25,521 bases of DNA, from contig CAUJJP010000057.1 of the NCBI GenBank assembly GCA_963205525.1, positions 1 through 25,521 on the forward strand, in the 5' to 3' direction. This stretch comes from Pseudomonadota bacterium. Lineage in GTDB: Bacteria > Pseudomonadota > Gammaproteobacteria > Burkholderiales > Burkholderiaceae. Positions 1-8,305 of this stretch are shown one piece after another. The notes under the pieces were generated by a model. That model did no database searches and was not told the origin of the DNA. It worked only from the letters and a program-made list of their open reading frames with translations. A program made the position numbers and the translations under genes. Position 1 is the stretch's first letter; each line of letters starts with the position of its first letter.

Positions 1-6
1 GCAGAG

Positions 7-666
7 ATGAAGAAGACGCCGAAGAACTCGACGCCGCCCGCCGCGTCGCCCGAGGTAGACCAAGGGCCCGTTTACCTTGAACCGCACGAGATGATTGCCG
101 AGCCTGGCATTCAAAACGCCGCCGCGCTGGAGCCTTGGGGCGTGTTCGGCGACCTCGACATAAGCCACCTATCGCGCCAGCTGGTGACCTCGACGCGCAA
201 GGTGACGAAAGACGGCGACCTGCAAGGCGCCGAGGCGATGCTTTACGGGCAGGCGCTGGCGCTGCAAACCATCTTCACGAACCTATCAAGGCGCGCCGCG
301 AAGAACGCCGGGGAGTACATGGGCGCGGCCGACACCTACCTACGGCTGGCGCTGAAGGCGCAGGCTCAGTGCCGCGCGACCCTGGAAACGCTGGCCGCCA
401 TCAAGAATCCGCCCGTGGTGTTCGCCCGTCAAGCCAACATCGCGCACGGGCCGCAACAAGTGAACAACGGGCACGGACCGCAGAAAACGGAACAGTACGC
501 GCCCGCGAGCGCGCGCCCGGGGGAAACCGCATCCACGCCGACCGAACTTTTAGAGGACCGCACGCATGGCCGCACGCAACTGGACCCGGGAGCAGCGCCA
601 GCAGCAAGCGCAGCGCATCCGCAGCTGGTGCCCGTGGGAACACTCGACCGGCCCCCGCACCGCTGA
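7..666 (+). CDS. Mobile-element/prophage-type hypothetical protein
   Basis: Open frame of 219 residues starting at ATG 7. No enzymatic motif is visible. The middle part (about residues 45-135) is helical and Ala-rich. It is followed by a segment reading ANIAHGPQQVNNGHGPQ (about 143-159), a type of motif I remember from hypothetical proteins of prophages and integrated elements in Proteobacteria. The tail is low in complexity and ends with a TELLEDRTHGRTQLDPGAA-like stretch. The last 101 nt overlap the next gene in another frame. Only six bases precede the ATG in the window, so a longer N-terminus cannot be excluded. Function unknown; the link to a mobile element rests on recalled similarity and on the neighbouring tRNA gene. 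No integrase is visible in the window. Confidence 0.6.
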   Translation: MKKTPKNSTPPAASPEVDQGPVYLEPHEMIAEPGIQNAAALEPWGVFGDLDISHLSRQLVTSTRKVTKDGDLQGAEAMLYGQALALQTIFTNLSRRAAKNAGEYMGAADTYLRLALKAQAQCRATLETLAAIKNPPVVFARQANIAHGPQQVNNGHGPQKTEQYAPASARPGETASTPTELLEDRTHGRTQLDPGAAPAASAAHPQLVPVGTLDRPPHR

Positions 667-775
667 AGGCAAGGCCGCCGCGTCGCGCAACGGCTGGAAG
701 GGAGGGCATCGGGAGATGCTGCGCGAACTGGCGCGCGCCCTGGCTGCGCAACGCGAGGCGCTGGGGGACCGATAG
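566..775 (+). CDS. Small basic mobile-element-type hypothetical protein
   Basis: 69-residue open frame from ATG 566 to TAG 773-775. The protein is rich in Arg, Gln and Ala. It carries WTREQRQQQAQRIRSWCPWE near the N-terminus, then STGPRTAEGKAAASRNGWKGG (about residues 27-47) and a helical C-terminus. I recall this arrangement (WTxEQR, STGPxTxEGKAxxSRN, GGHR) in small uncharacterised proteins of integrated elements in Beta- and Gammaproteobacteria, which argues that this frame is real even though it overlaps the preceding gene by 101 nt in a different phase. The basic composition would fit nucleic-acid binding, but no known DNA-binding fold can be named. It is followed by a hairpin that may terminate transcription. 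Confidence 0.6.
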   Translation: MAARNWTREQRQQQAQRIRSWCPWEHSTGPRTAEGKAAASRNGWKGGHREMLRELARALAAQREALGDR

Positions 776-787
776 CCCGGCGCCCTG

Positions 788-801
788 CCTGTAAATACAG
801 G
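788..801. other. Short perfect inverted repeat CCTGTAAATACAGG
   Basis: CCTGT (788-792) and ACAGG (797-801) flank AAAT. It lies 13 bp after the stop of the small basic gene. It could be an operator or a small hairpin; the spacing does not match a LexA box. No function assigned. Confidence 0.3.
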
Positions 802-847
802 GGAAGAACAGCGACCGCAGGCGCGCCACGCCCGCCACCGCCCCGAG

Positions 848-875
848 CCCGGCCGCTGCGCCGGGTTCGTCGTTT
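848..875 (+). terminator. Probable rho-independent terminator of the left-end genes
   Basis: CCCGGC (848-853), loop CGCTGC and GCCGGG (860-865) form a 6-bp GC stem followed on the plus strand by the T-rich stretch TTCGTCGTTT (866-875). It lies 73 bp after the stop at 775. The T tract is interrupted, so efficiency is uncertain. Apart from this hairpin and the repeat at 788-801, the 776-927 gap holds nothing I recognise. Confidence 0.5.
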
Positions 876-927
876 CGCGGGCCGCGCTGGGCAAATCGGC
901 TTACATCCGCCGTTACATCGGCACACC

Positions 928-967
928 GAAAGACAAACGGGTTAGTGACCACTACGCCACTAACCCG
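928..967 (-). terminator. Rho-independent terminator of tRNA-Thr
   Basis: Read on the minus strand, CGGGTTAGTG (967-958) pairs perfectly with CACTAACCCG (947-938) across a 10-nt loop and is followed by TTTGTCTTT. It begins 11 nt after the CCA end of the tRNA gene, the usual place for a tRNA terminator. The loop repeats part of the stem, so a shorter alternative stem (943-947 with 950-954) is also possible. Confidence 0.75.
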
Positions 968-977
968 CGTCATTACT

Positions 978-1053
978 TGGTGCCGGTGACCGGAGTCGAA
1001 CTGGTGACCTTCGCATTACGAATGCGCTGCTCTACCAACTGAGCTACACCGGC
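978..1053 (-). tRNA. tRNA-Thr(CGT)
   Basis: On the minus strand, 76 nt including an encoded CCA end fold as a standard cloverleaf: acceptor GCCGGTG paired with CACCGGC, D arm GCTC..GAGC, anticodon arm GCGCA-TTCGTAA-TGCGA with anticodon CGT, and T loop TTCGACT. The D arm through the anticodon arm matches my memory of E. coli tRNA-Thr(CGT). The anticodon reads the threonine codon ACG. The gene lies 78 bp downstream of fbp on the same strand, and its 3' end faces the mobile-element-type genes, the usual polarity for elements that integrate into tRNA 3' ends. Confidence 0.95.
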
Positions 1054-1064
1054 GAAAGCCCACG

Positions 1065-1070
1065 AGTATA
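1065..1070 (-). promoter_or_regulatory. Candidate -10 box of tRNA-Thr
   Basis: The minus strand carries TATACT 11 nt upstream of the first tRNA base, five of six matches to TATAAT. No convincing -35 hexamer is visible 16-18 bp further upstream, so the tRNA may also be transcribed by readthrough from fbp. The rest of the gap 1071-1131 holds a 7-bp stem (1092-1098 with 1106-1112) without a T tract. Confidence 0.4.
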
Positions 1071-1131
1071 GCGCCCGCGTCGTGCCCCCAGCGCAGCTCG
1101 TGTGCAGCTGCGATGCCGGCGCAAGGCATGC

Positions 1132-2136
1132 CTATTCGGCGTGGTAGCTGGTGACGCGTTCGACCTCGTTGCGCGAGCCCAGGATCACGCTCACCCGCTC
1201 GTGCAACTTGCGCGGCTGCACGTCCAGAATGCGCTCGCGTCCGTTGGTGGCCATGCCGCCGGCCTGCTCGACGAGCATGGACATCGGGTTGGCCTCGTAC
1301 ATCAGGCGCAGCTTGCCGGGCTTGGCGGGTTCGCGCTGGTCCCAGGGGTACATGAAGATGCCGCCGCGCGTGAGCACGCGGTGCACGTCGGCCACCATGC
1401 TGGCGACCCAGCGCATGTTGAAGTCCTTGCCGCGCGGGCCATCCTTGCCCTGCAGGCATTCGTCGATGTAGCGCCGCACCGGCGGCGCCCAGTGGCGCAT
1501 GTTGGACATGTTGATCGCGAACTCGCGCGTGTCCTCCGGGATCCGCACGTCATCTTCGGTGAGCAGCCAGGAGCCGCTTTCGCGGTCGAGGGTGAACATC
1601 ACGACCCCGGCGCCCACGGTCAGCACGAGCATGGTCTGCGGGCCGTAGACGCAGTAGCCGGCAGCGGCCTGCTGGCGCCCGGGCTGCAGGAAGTCCTGCT
1701 CGCCCACTCCGTGGCTGTGGTCGGTCTTGCGCAGGACGCTGAAGATGGTGCCGATGGAGACGTTGACGTCGATGTTGCTGCTGCCGTCCAGGGGATCGAA
1801 CAGCAGCAGGTACTCGCCCTGGGGGTAGCGGTTGGGAACGACGTAGATCGAGTCCATCTCCTCGCTCGCCATCGCGGCGAGGTGGCCGCCCCATTCGTTG
1901 GCCTCCACCAGCACCTCGTTGGCGATCACGTCCAGGCGCTTTTGCACCTCGCCCTGCACGTTCTCGCTGCCGGCGCTGCCCAGCACGTCGCCGAGTTCGC
2001 CCTTGTTGACCGAGATCGCGATGCGCTTGCCGGCGCGCGCGACGACCTCGATCAGCAGCCGCAGCTGGGCCGGGATGTTGTCGTGCTCGCGCTGCTGCTC
2101 GATCAGGTATTGGGTGAGGCTGATGCGTCGCTTCAT
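1132..2136 (-). CDS. fbp: Fructose-1,6-bisphosphatase class I
   Basis: 334 residues. The enzyme removes the 1-phosphate of fructose-1,6-bisphosphate in gluconeogenesis and, in autotrophs, the Calvin cycle; it is cytosolic and Mg-dependent. The class I metal and phosphate motif [11 protein letters not shown] lies at residues 113-123. Other signs are the N-terminal [12 protein letters not shown] segment, ASEEMD (90-95) with metal-ligand acidic residues, and near the C-terminus the [20 protein letters not shown] active-site region. Length equals the usual bacterial form. ATG 2136 lies 1 bp beyond the pepN stop, and the sequence before it on the minus strand (CTGGAGCAGGA) supplies a ribosome-binding site inside pepN, so the two genes are probably translated from one mRNA. 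Gluconeogenic use fits the acyl-CoA genes elsewhere in the window, but that link is only inferred. Confidence 0.95.
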   Translation of the reverse strand: MKRRISLTQYLIEQQREHDNIPAQLRLLIEVVARAGKRIAISVNKGELGDVLGSAGSENVQGEVQKRLDVIANEVLVEANEWGGHLAAMASEEMDSIYVVPNRYPQGEYLLLFDPLDGSSNIDVNVSIGTIFSVLRKTDHSHGVGEQDFLQPGRQQAAAGYCVYGPQTMLVLTVGAGVVMFTLDRESGSWLLTEDDVRIPEDTREFAINMSNMRHWAPPVRRYIDECLQGKDGPRGKDFNMRWVASMVADVHRVLTRGGIFMYPWDQREPAKPGKLRLMYEANPMSMLVEQAGGMATNGRERILDVQPRKLHERVSVILGSRNEVERVTSYHAE

Positions 2137-2137
2137 G

Positions 2138-4792
2138 TCAGTCCTGCTCCAGGGTGCGGGTGATGATCTCGCGCAGGTCGGGGCTCAGGTCGGGCCGGGC
2201 CGCCACCCGCGCCAGCGCCTCGTGCGCGGCGCCGCGCTGCGGCTCGACCAGCACCCGCCAGCGGTCCATGGCGCGTGCCAGACGGGCCGCGATCTGCGGG
2301 TTGATGGCGTCCAGCGCGAGCAGCTGCTCGCTCCAGAACACGTAGCCGGCGGCGTCGGCGCGGTGGAAGGCGGCCGGGTTGCCCACGCACAGCGCAAACA
2401 GCAGGCTGCGCGCGCGGTTCGGGTTGCGCAGCGTGAAGTCCGGGTGCTTGAGCAGCGCGCGCGCCTGCGCCAGGACGCCACCGCCGCCGTCGGCCACCGG
2501 CTCGCTGGCCTGTGCCTGGACGGCGAACCACTTGTCCAGCACCAGGGGGTTGCCGTGCGCGCTGGTGTGGAAGTGCGCCAGCGCCTGCGCCGCCAGCGGC
2601 GCGCGCGCGGCCACCAGGGCCTGCAGGGCGCCAAAGCGGTCGGTCATGTGCGGGGCGTCCTTCACCCGCTGGTAGGCGCGGCCCGGCCAGACCGGATCGC
2701 CATTGGCCGTGGCCTGGCGCACCCGCATCGCCAGCGCCAGGTTGGCGAGCGCGCGCCGCCCGGCCTGGGCGGCGTCGGGCCGGTAGCCTGCGTTGAGCTG
2801 GTTGGCGCTCCAGGCGCGCTCCCAGTCGGCGGCGAGCGCCTGCGCGAGCTGGTCGAGCATGGCCTCGCGCACGGCGTGGATGCGCGGCGGGTCGACCTGC
2901 GCGAGCTGCTCGGCCACATAGGCCTCGTTGGGCAGCGTCAGGGCCAGGGCGCGGAAGCCCGGGTGCAGGCGCTCGTCGTTCAGCAGCGCGCGCAAGGCCT
3001 GCAGGCTGGCTTCGTCCAGCGCAGCCGGCCCGCCGTCCGTCAGCGCTGCCAGCATGCGCCGCAGCACCAGGCGCTGGCCGGCTTCCCAGCGGTTGAAGGG
3101 GTCGCCGTCGTGCCCCAGCAGCACGCGCAGGGCGGCGTCGTCCAGCCCGTCGTCCAGCACCACCGGGGCCGAGAAGCCGCGCAGCAGCGAAGGCACCGGC
3201 GGCTCGCCGATGCCCTCGAAGACGAAGCTCTGCTCGGCCTCGGTCAGCACCAGCAGGCGCTGCGCCAGCTCGCGCCCGTCTTGCGCCAGCAGCGCGCTCG
3301 CCACCGGGATCAGCTGCGGCAGCTTGTGCGGCTGGCCGGGCGAGGGCGGGTTCTCCTGGCGCAGGCTCAGGGTGTAGCGCTGCGCGTCGGCGTCCCAGTG
3401 GCCGCGCGCGTGCAGCAGCGGCGTGCCGGCCTGCGCGTACCAGCGCTTGAAGAGCTCCAGGTGGGTGGCCAGGGCGCTGTCGGGGTTGGCGTCGGCGACC
3501 GCCTGGGCGAAGTCGTCGCAGGTCACGGCCTGGCCGTCGTGGCGCTGGAAGTACAGCGCCATGCCGCGCGCGAAGCCCTCGCGCCCGACCAGGGTGTGCA
3601 TCATGCGCACCACCTCGGCGCCTTTTTCGTAGACGGTGGCGGTGTAGAAGTTGTCGATCGCCGCATAGGCGTCGGGCCGCACCGGGTGCGCCATGGCGCC
3701 GGCATCCTCGGTGAACTGCACGCGGCGCAGATTGGCCACATCGCCGATGCGCAGGACGGCGCGCGCGCTCGCGTCGCCGGCCATGTCCATGCTGAACTCC
3801 TGGTCGCGGAAGACCGTCAGCCCTTCCTTGAGCGAGAGCTGGAACCAGTCGCGGCAGGTCACCCGGTTGCCGGTCCAGTTGTGGAAGTACTCGTGGCCGA
3901 TCACGCTCTCGATGCCGTGGAAGTCATCGTCGGTGGCGGTGGCGGCGTCGGCCAGCACGTACTTGGTGTTGAAGATGTTGAGGCCCTTGTTCTCCATCGC
4001 CCCCATGTTGAAGTCGTCGACGGCGACGACCATGAAGCGTTCCAGGTCGAGTGCGAGGCCAAAGCGCGCCTCGTCCCAGGCCAGGGCAGCGATCAGCGAG
4101 GCCATCGCGTGCTCGGTGCGACCGAGGTCGCCGCGCTTGACGTAGACCTGCAGCAGGTGCTCGCGCCCGCCGCGGCTGACGATGCGCTGCTCGCGTGCCA
4201 CCAGGTCGGCCCCCACCAGTGCAAAGAGGTAGCTCGGCTTGGGGAAGGGGTCGTGCCAGACCGCGTAGTGACGCCCGCCGTCGAGCTCGCCCTGCTCGAC
4301 CAGGTTGCCGCCCGCCAGCAGCACCGGGTAGCGGCGGCGGTCGGCGCGCAGGGTGACGCGGTAGACCGCCATCACGTCCGGGCGGTCCAGGAAGTAGGTG
4401 ATGCGGCGAAAGCCCTCGGCCTCGCACTGGGTGAACAGGCCGCTGCCGCTTTCATACAGGCCGCTGAGCTGGGTGTTCCTGGCCGGTGCGCAGCTGTTGC
4501 GGATCTCGAGCACGAAGCGTTCGGCCGCCGGTGGCTGGTCGATCACCAGCAGGTGGCCTTCGTGGCGGAAGGCCACGCTCTGGCCGTCGGCCTGCACCCG
4601 CAGCAGGTTCAGGTCCTCGCCGTGCAGCACCAGCGCGCCGCCGGGGCCGTCGGTGTTGCGCTGCAGGTGCAGCTTGCTGCTGACCAGGGTCTTGGCCGGG
4701 TCGAGGTCGAACACGAGTTCGACTTCGCGTATCCAGTAGGCGGGCGGCGCATAGTCCTCGCGCCGTACCAGTGCGGTGCTGCCTTCTTTCAT
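2138..4792 (-). CDS. pepN: Aminopeptidase N (M1 zinc metallopeptidase)
   Basis: 884 residues, close to E. coli PepN (about 870). It removes N-terminal residues from peptides in the cytosol during protein turnover. The substrate-anchoring motif GAMEN lies at 264-268, the zinc-binding HEYFHNW at 300-306 (HExxH) and the third zinc ligand Glu323 in LKEGLTVF. An N-terminal beta domain precedes the catalytic domain, and a long helical C-terminal domain rich in Ala and Leu follows, as in the PepN subfamily. There is no signal peptide. ATG 4792 lies 21 bp after the prfB stop, and fbp starts 1 bp beyond the pepN stop, giving the order prfB-pepN-fbp. All key residues are present, so the product should be active. 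Confidence 0.95.
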   Translation of the reverse strand: MKEGSTALVRREDYAPPAYWIREVELVFDLDPAKTLVSSKLHLQRNTDGPGGALVLHGEDLNLLRVQADGQSVAFRHEGHLLVIDQPPAAERFVLEIRNSCAPARNTQLSGLYESGSGLFTQCEAEGFRRITYFLDRPDVMAVYRVTLRADRRRYPVLLAGGNLVEQGELDGGRHYAVWHDPFPKPSYLFALVGADLVAREQRIVSRGGREHLLQVYVKRGDLGRTEHAMASLIAALAWDEARFGLALDLERFMVVAVDDFNMGAMENKGLNIFNTKYVLADAATATDDDFHGIESVIGHEYFHNWTGNRVTCRDWFQLSLKEGLTVFRDQEFSMDMAGDASARAVLRIGDVANLRRVQFTEDAGAMAHPVRPDAYAAIDNFYTATVYEKGAEVVRMMHTLVGREGFARGMALYFQRHDGQAVTCDDFAQAVADANPDSALATHLELFKRWYAQAGTPLLHARGHWDADAQRYTLSLRQENPPSPGQPHKLPQLIPVASALLAQDGRELAQRLLVLTEAEQSFVFEGIGEPPVPSLLRGFSAPVVLDDGLDDAALRVLLGHDGDPFNRWEAGQRLVLRRMLAALTDGGPAALDEASLQALRALLNDERLHPGFRALALTLPNEAYVAEQLAQVDPPRIHAVREAMLDQLAQALAADWERAWSANQLNAGYRPDAAQAGRRALANLALAMRVRQATANGDPVWPGRAYQRVKDAPHMTDRFGALQALVAARAPLAAQALAHFHTSAHGNPLVLDKWFAVQAQASEPVADGGGGVLAQARALLKHPDFTLRNPNRARSLLFALCVGNPAAFHRADAAGYVFWSEQLLALDAINPQIAARLARAMDRWRVLVEPQRGAAHEALARVAARPDLSPDLREIITRTLEQD

Positions 4793-4813
4793 GGCGTGCG
4801 GTCTCCGGGCGGC

Positions 4814-5918
4814 TCAAAGCCCCTGCTTGAGGCTGGCCGTGATGAAGGGGTCGAGGTCGCCGTCGAGCACCTTCTGGGTGTTGCTGATCTCGACGCCGGT
4901 GCGCAAGTCCTTGATCCGGCTCTGGTCGAGCACGTAGGAGCGGATCTGGTGGCCCCAGCCGACGTCGGTCTTGCTGTCCTCGAGCTTTTGCTGCGCCTCG
5001 CGCTGCTTGCGCATCTCGTGCTCGTACAGGCGTGCGCGCAGCACGCGCCAGGCTTCGTCGCGGTTGCTGTGCTGGCTGCGGCTGTTCTGGCACTGGACCA
5101 CGATGCCGGTCGGCGCATGGGTCAGGCGCACCGCCGAATCGGTCTTGTTGATGTGCTGGCCACCGGCGCCGCTGGCGCGGAAGGTGTCGGTGCGCACGTC
5201 CGCGGGGTTGATCTCGATCTCGATCGAGTCGTCAACCTCGGGGTAGACGAACAGGCTGGCGAAGCTGGTGTGGCGCCCGCCGGCGCTGTCGAACGGGCTC
5301 TTGCGCACCAGGCGGTGGACGCCGGTCTCGGTGCGCAGGTGGCCGAATGCGTACTCGCCCTCGACCTTCAGGGTCGCGCTGCGGATGCCGGCGCTGTCGC
5401 CCTCGCTTTCCTCCAGCAGCTCGGCGGTCCAGCCCTTGCGCTCGCAGTACTTCAGGTACTGGCGCAGCAGCATCTGCGCCCAGTCGCAGGCCTCGGTGCC
5501 GCCGGCGCCGGCCTGGATGTCGATGAAGCAGTTGCCGGGGTCGGCCGGGTTGCTGAACATGCGGCGGAACTCGAGTTCCTCGACCGACTGCTGCAGCGCG
5601 TCGGCCTCGGTCTCGATCAGCGCCAGGCTGTCGAGGTCGCCCTCGGCCTTGGACAGTTCGTACAGCTCGCTGTTGTCGGCCAGGTTGCGCTGCAGGTGGC
5701 CTATGGTGTCGACCACCGTCTCCAGCGACTTCTTCTCGCGCCCGAGCTCCTGCGCGCGCTTGGGTTCGTTCCAGACCGCCGGGCTCTCGAGCGCGGCGTT
5801 GACCTCGTTCAGGCGCAGCGCCTTGCGGTCGTAGTCAAAGATACCCCCTTAGCGCGTCGGTGCGCGCTGAGAGGTCGGCGAGTCGGGTGCCGATCAGGTT
5901 GATGTGTTCGTTGTCCAT
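4814..5918 (-). CDS. prfB: Peptide chain release factor 2, with +1 programmed frameshift
   Basis: The gene is in two frames. Frame 1 runs from ATG 5918 for 27 codons, ending ..ALRGYL at CTT (5840-5838), then TGA (5837-5835). A +1 shift skips one base and resumes at GAC (5836), reading [16 protein letters not shown] and on to TGA at 4814, for 367 residues in all. RF2 recognises UGA and UAA and triggers peptide release on the ribosome. The tripeptide anticodon SPF lies at 207-209 and the catalytic GGQ at 252-254, within two residues of the E. coli positions. The slippery CTT TGA C and the upstream Shine-Dalgarno-like AGGGGG (5851-5844 region) are the classic autoregulatory signal: low RF2 favours shifting and so more RF2. 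An annotation starting at ATG 5716 would lose 67 residues. Confidence 0.95.
5835..5852 (-). promoter_or_regulatory. RF2 programmed +1 frameshift signal
   Basis: On the minus strand: AAGGGGGTAT CTT TGA C. It has an internal Shine-Dalgarno-like purine run, the slippery CTT codon, the in-frame UGA read by RF2 itself, and a following C that weakens termination. This is the known autoregulatory arrangement of bacterial prfB. Confidence 0.93.
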
Positions 5919-6021
5919 GGCGGATGCGGCGGGCAAAACAGCCGCTGATTTTCGCATGCCGCCGACGGCCCGGCGCTGTCGCGCCAGGGGTGGCGACGAG
6001 CTGCGCCGCGGCCGCCGACCC

Positions 6022-6037
6022 GCGGCCGACAGGCCGC
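6022..6037. other. GC-rich hairpin between hydrolase and prfB
   Basis: GCGGCC (6022-6027), tetraloop GACA and GGCCGC (6032-6037) form a perfect stem 22 bp after the hydrolase stop. There is no T tract, so it may be an inefficient or rho-assisted terminator. The prfB promoter should lie in 5919-6050; an AT-richer patch at about 5936-5955 is the only candidate and I cannot assign hexamers. Confidence 0.3.
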
Positions 6038-6058
6038 CCGCGCGGCGGCGCATCGGTC

Positions 6059-6985
6059 TCAGCCGCGCTCCAGGAACTCGCCGAGCAGGCGTGCCAGCGC
6101 CTGCGGCTGGTCGTGGTGCAGCATGTGGCCGGCATCGTCCAGGGTGGCGCGCCGGCAGTCGCGCACCTCGGCGAGCCGGCGCTCGAACTCGGCGAAGCTG
6201 CAGCGCCCGGCCCACCAGCGCTCGACCTCGGTCTGCGCCCCCTGCACCCACAGCAGCGGGGCGCTGATCTGGCGCCAGATCGCCAGCACCTCGTCGATGC
6301 GGTACAGCACCGGGTTCACGCGCTGGTGCGCGGGGTCGCCCAGCAGCCGCCAGCGGCCGTCGTCCAGCGCCTGCGCGCGCTGGGCTGCGAGCCAGCGCGC
6401 CTGCGCCAGCGCCAGGCGCGGGTTGTGTGCCTGCAGGCGCTGGACCAGGGCGTCCAGGCTGGCATAGGTCTTGGGCGCCAGGGGCTGGCGCAGCTCGTCG
6501 AGCCAGCGCGCCAGGCGTTGCGGCGCCTCCTGCGCGTCGGCCGCTGGCAGGCCGAACCCTTCCAGGTTGACGAGGCGGCGTACGCGCGCCGGCCGCAGGC
6601 CGGCATAGGCCATCGCCACGTTGCCGCCCATGCTGTGGCCCAGCAGGTCCACCGCCGCCTGCGGGCTCAGGGCGTCGAGCAGGGCGTCGAGGTCGCCCAG
6701 GTAGTCTGGGAACCAGTAGCTGTCGGCGGCGCTGGCGGTACTGCGGCCGAAGCCACGCCAGTCCGGGGCCAGGATGTGGCGTGGCGGCTGGCCTTGCGCG
6801 TGCATGGCGTCGACCAAGAACTGGAAGGAGGCCCCGGCATCCATCCAGCCGTGCAGCATGAGCAGCGGCGGCTGCGCCCAGGCGTCGGCCTGGCCCCATT
6901 CGAGCAGGTGCAGGCGCAGCCCGCGCACGTCCATCCATCGGTCGCGGGCCGGGCGCAGCGGCTGGTAGGTCTCGGCTGGGTCCAC
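6059..6985 (-). CDS. Alpha/beta hydrolase
   Basis: Cytosolic serine hydrolase of the alpha/beta fold; substrate unknown (ester, lactone, or haloalkane-like classes are possible). The oxyanion-hole segment LLMLHGWMDAG contains HG, the nucleophile elbow is GHSMGG, WRGFGRS is the typical strand-4 motif, and the C-terminal GHMLHHDQP supplies the catalytic His. The acid residue probably lies in the VQGAQTEVE region. I chose GTG 6985 because the segment ETYQPLRPARDRW before the first ATG (6934) resembles the conserved N-terminus of related Burkholderiales hydrolases. The ATG would give 291 rather than 308 residues. The frame stays open far upstream to about 8629, but that part is antisense to the HD-GYP gene and is not coding. 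It lies 101 bp downstream of the HD-GYP-like gene on the same strand. Confidence 0.85.
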   Translation of the reverse strand: MDPAETYQPLRPARDRWMDVRGLRLHLLEWGQADAWAQPPLLMLHGWMDAGASFQFLVDAMHAQGQPPRHILAPDWRGFGRSTASAADSYWFPDYLGDLDALLDALSPQAAVDLLGHSMGGNVAMAYAGLRPARVRRLVNLEGFGLPAADAQEAPQRLARWLDELRQPLAPKTYASLDALVQRLQAHNPRLALAQARWLAAQRAQALDDGRWRLLGDPAHQRVNPVLYRIDEVLAIWRQISAPLLWVQGAQTEVERWWAGRCSFAEFERRLAEVRDCRRATLDDAGHMLHHDQPQALARLLGEFLERG

Positions 6986-7086
6986 CGCCGCACTGTAGCG
7001 GCGCCGGACGAGGGGGCGGCATGCGGACCGGCCCGGCCCGGCCCTGGGGCGTTCCCTTCGGTCGAGCCGGGGCCTTCGCGTGCCGC

Positions 7087-8223
7087 TCAGGCGGCGAGCG
7101 CGACCAGCTTGTCCAGGTGCACGGGGACCCGCATCTGGCGCGTCGTCAGCACGCCGACGATGGCATACAGCGGCATCATGGTCTCGCGCCGGACCGGCTC
7201 GCGCAGCGGCGCGCCGTAGGGGCTGGTGAGGGCGGCGACGATGGGCGTCATCACGGTGGGCCCGCGCTTGACGACGACGCCGGTCTCGCCCGACGCCAGG
7301 GTGACGAAGCAGCCCGGCGGGTAGACGCCGAACTCCTTCACCAGCGCCGCGCACACCGGGTGGCCGGGGTCCTGCATGAAGATCTCGCGCCCGGCGCGGT
7401 CGGCCGGCTCGGCCTCGCGGCCGGCGCGGCTGGCGAGCTTGGCGCTGTAGACGTCGGCGCGATGCAGCAGGGTCGCCAGCTCGCTGGGCTCGCACAACCC
7501 GGCCGGATAGCCGCGGCCGTTGCGTTCCTCGTGGTGCTGCTCCACGCCCTGCAGCCACAGCGCGTCGCTCACCCCGGCGAGTTCCAGCAGTTCGCGCCCG
7601 CGCCGCGGGTGCTCGTGGATGAGCTGGCGCTGGGCGGCGTTCGGCGGCGTGTCCTGCTCGGCGAGCTCGCCCTGCAGCTCCAGCATCGCCAGGTTCATGG
7701 TCAGCGCGGCCTTGAAGGCGCGCTCCAGCTCGTCGCCGCTCCAGCCCAGGCGCGATGCGACCAGGCGGGCCACGATGGCGCTGTGCACCGAGTGGTCCAG
7801 CCCGTACTGGACGCGCGCGCCGCCTTCGTTGCGCAGGACCTGGAAGATCGCCAGGTCGGGGTCGCGCTCGATCAGCTGCTGCAGCGGCGCGCTCGCCTCG
7901 TCCAGAGCGGATCGAAATCCCGCCTCGTGCGGACGCTGCAGGATCTCGCCCACGCGCTGCATGCCCTCGCGCCACATGCCGGGCAGGGCGGCACGCGGTG
8001 CGCTGGCGATGTCGGCCGCGCCAGCGGCCGCAGCCAGGCTGCGCAGCTCGTCCAGGTCGACCAGGCTGCCGCGCTCGAGCAGGGTCTCGATCTGCTGGGC
8101 GTCGTTCAGCACCTGGCCACGCGCCAGCAGCAGCGTGGTGTCGGGCCGGTAGACGTTGAAGGGCAGCGGCTTGCCGGCCAGGACGCGGTTCCTGACCATC
8201 GCCAGCGGCGTGTGCTTCTTCAT
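7087..8223 (-). CDS. HD-GYP-like protein with a missing HD dyad
   Basis: 378 residues from ATG 8223 (MKKHTPLAMVRNRVL); ATGs at 8247 and 8298 are alternatives. HD-GYP domains hydrolyse cyclic di-GMP through a metal centre. Visible here are the first ligand region YGLDHSVHSA, the HEHPRRG segment, the HHEERNGRGYP signature at about 230-240 and ADVYSAKLASR, all in family order. However, the position of the HD dyad (normally HDIGK after the first helices) reads LTMNLAMLELQ (codons near 7698), so neither metal-binding His nor Asp is present. The N-terminal 100 residues (KPLPFNVYRPDTTLLLARGQVL) form an accessory domain, and the C-terminal 100 residues a predicted beta domain. It is probably a binding or signalling protein rather than an active phosphodiesterase. 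It diverges from the GNAT gene; 82 bp separate them. Confidence 0.85.
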   Translation of the reverse strand: MKKHTPLAMVRNRVLAGKPLPFNVYRPDTTLLLARGQVLNDAQQIETLLERGSLVDLDELRSLAAAAGAADIASAPRAALPGMWREGMQRVGEILQRPHEAGFRSALDEASAPLQQLIERDPDLAIFQVLRNEGGARVQYGLDHSVHSAIVARLVASRLGWSGDELERAFKAALTMNLAMLELQGELAEQDTPPNAAQRQLIHEHPRRGRELLELAGVSDALWLQGVEQHHEERNGRGYPAGLCEPSELATLLHRADVYSAKLASRAGREAEPADRAGREIFMQDPGHPVCAALVKEFGVYPPGCFVTLASGETGVVVKRGPTVMTPIVAALTSPYGAPLREPVRRETMMPLYAIVGVLTTRQMRVPVHLDKLVALAA

Positions 8224-8305
8224 CGGCGGGCTGCTTGTCTGGAGCATGCAGGCGGTTTCGGCTGTCTGGGCTGCTGACTTGAGACGTGCGGCGCACAATT
8301 GGCCG

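Noticed and set aside
788..801. LexA (SOS) box
   Set aside because: CTGT and ACAG halves are present but separated by 4 instead of 8 bases, so it does not match the usual site.
401..973. Minus-strand frames of 190 and 165 codons over the left-end genes
   Set aside because: Arg/Pro/Ala/Cys-rich translations with no recognisable motif, opposite better-supported plus-strand genes.
1898..5902. Plus-strand open frame of 1334 codons opposite fbp, pepN and prfB
   Set aside because: It is antisense to three well-recognised genes and its translation (runs of His, Gln, Ala, Val) resembles no protein family. High GC at third codon positions removes stop codons from this frame.
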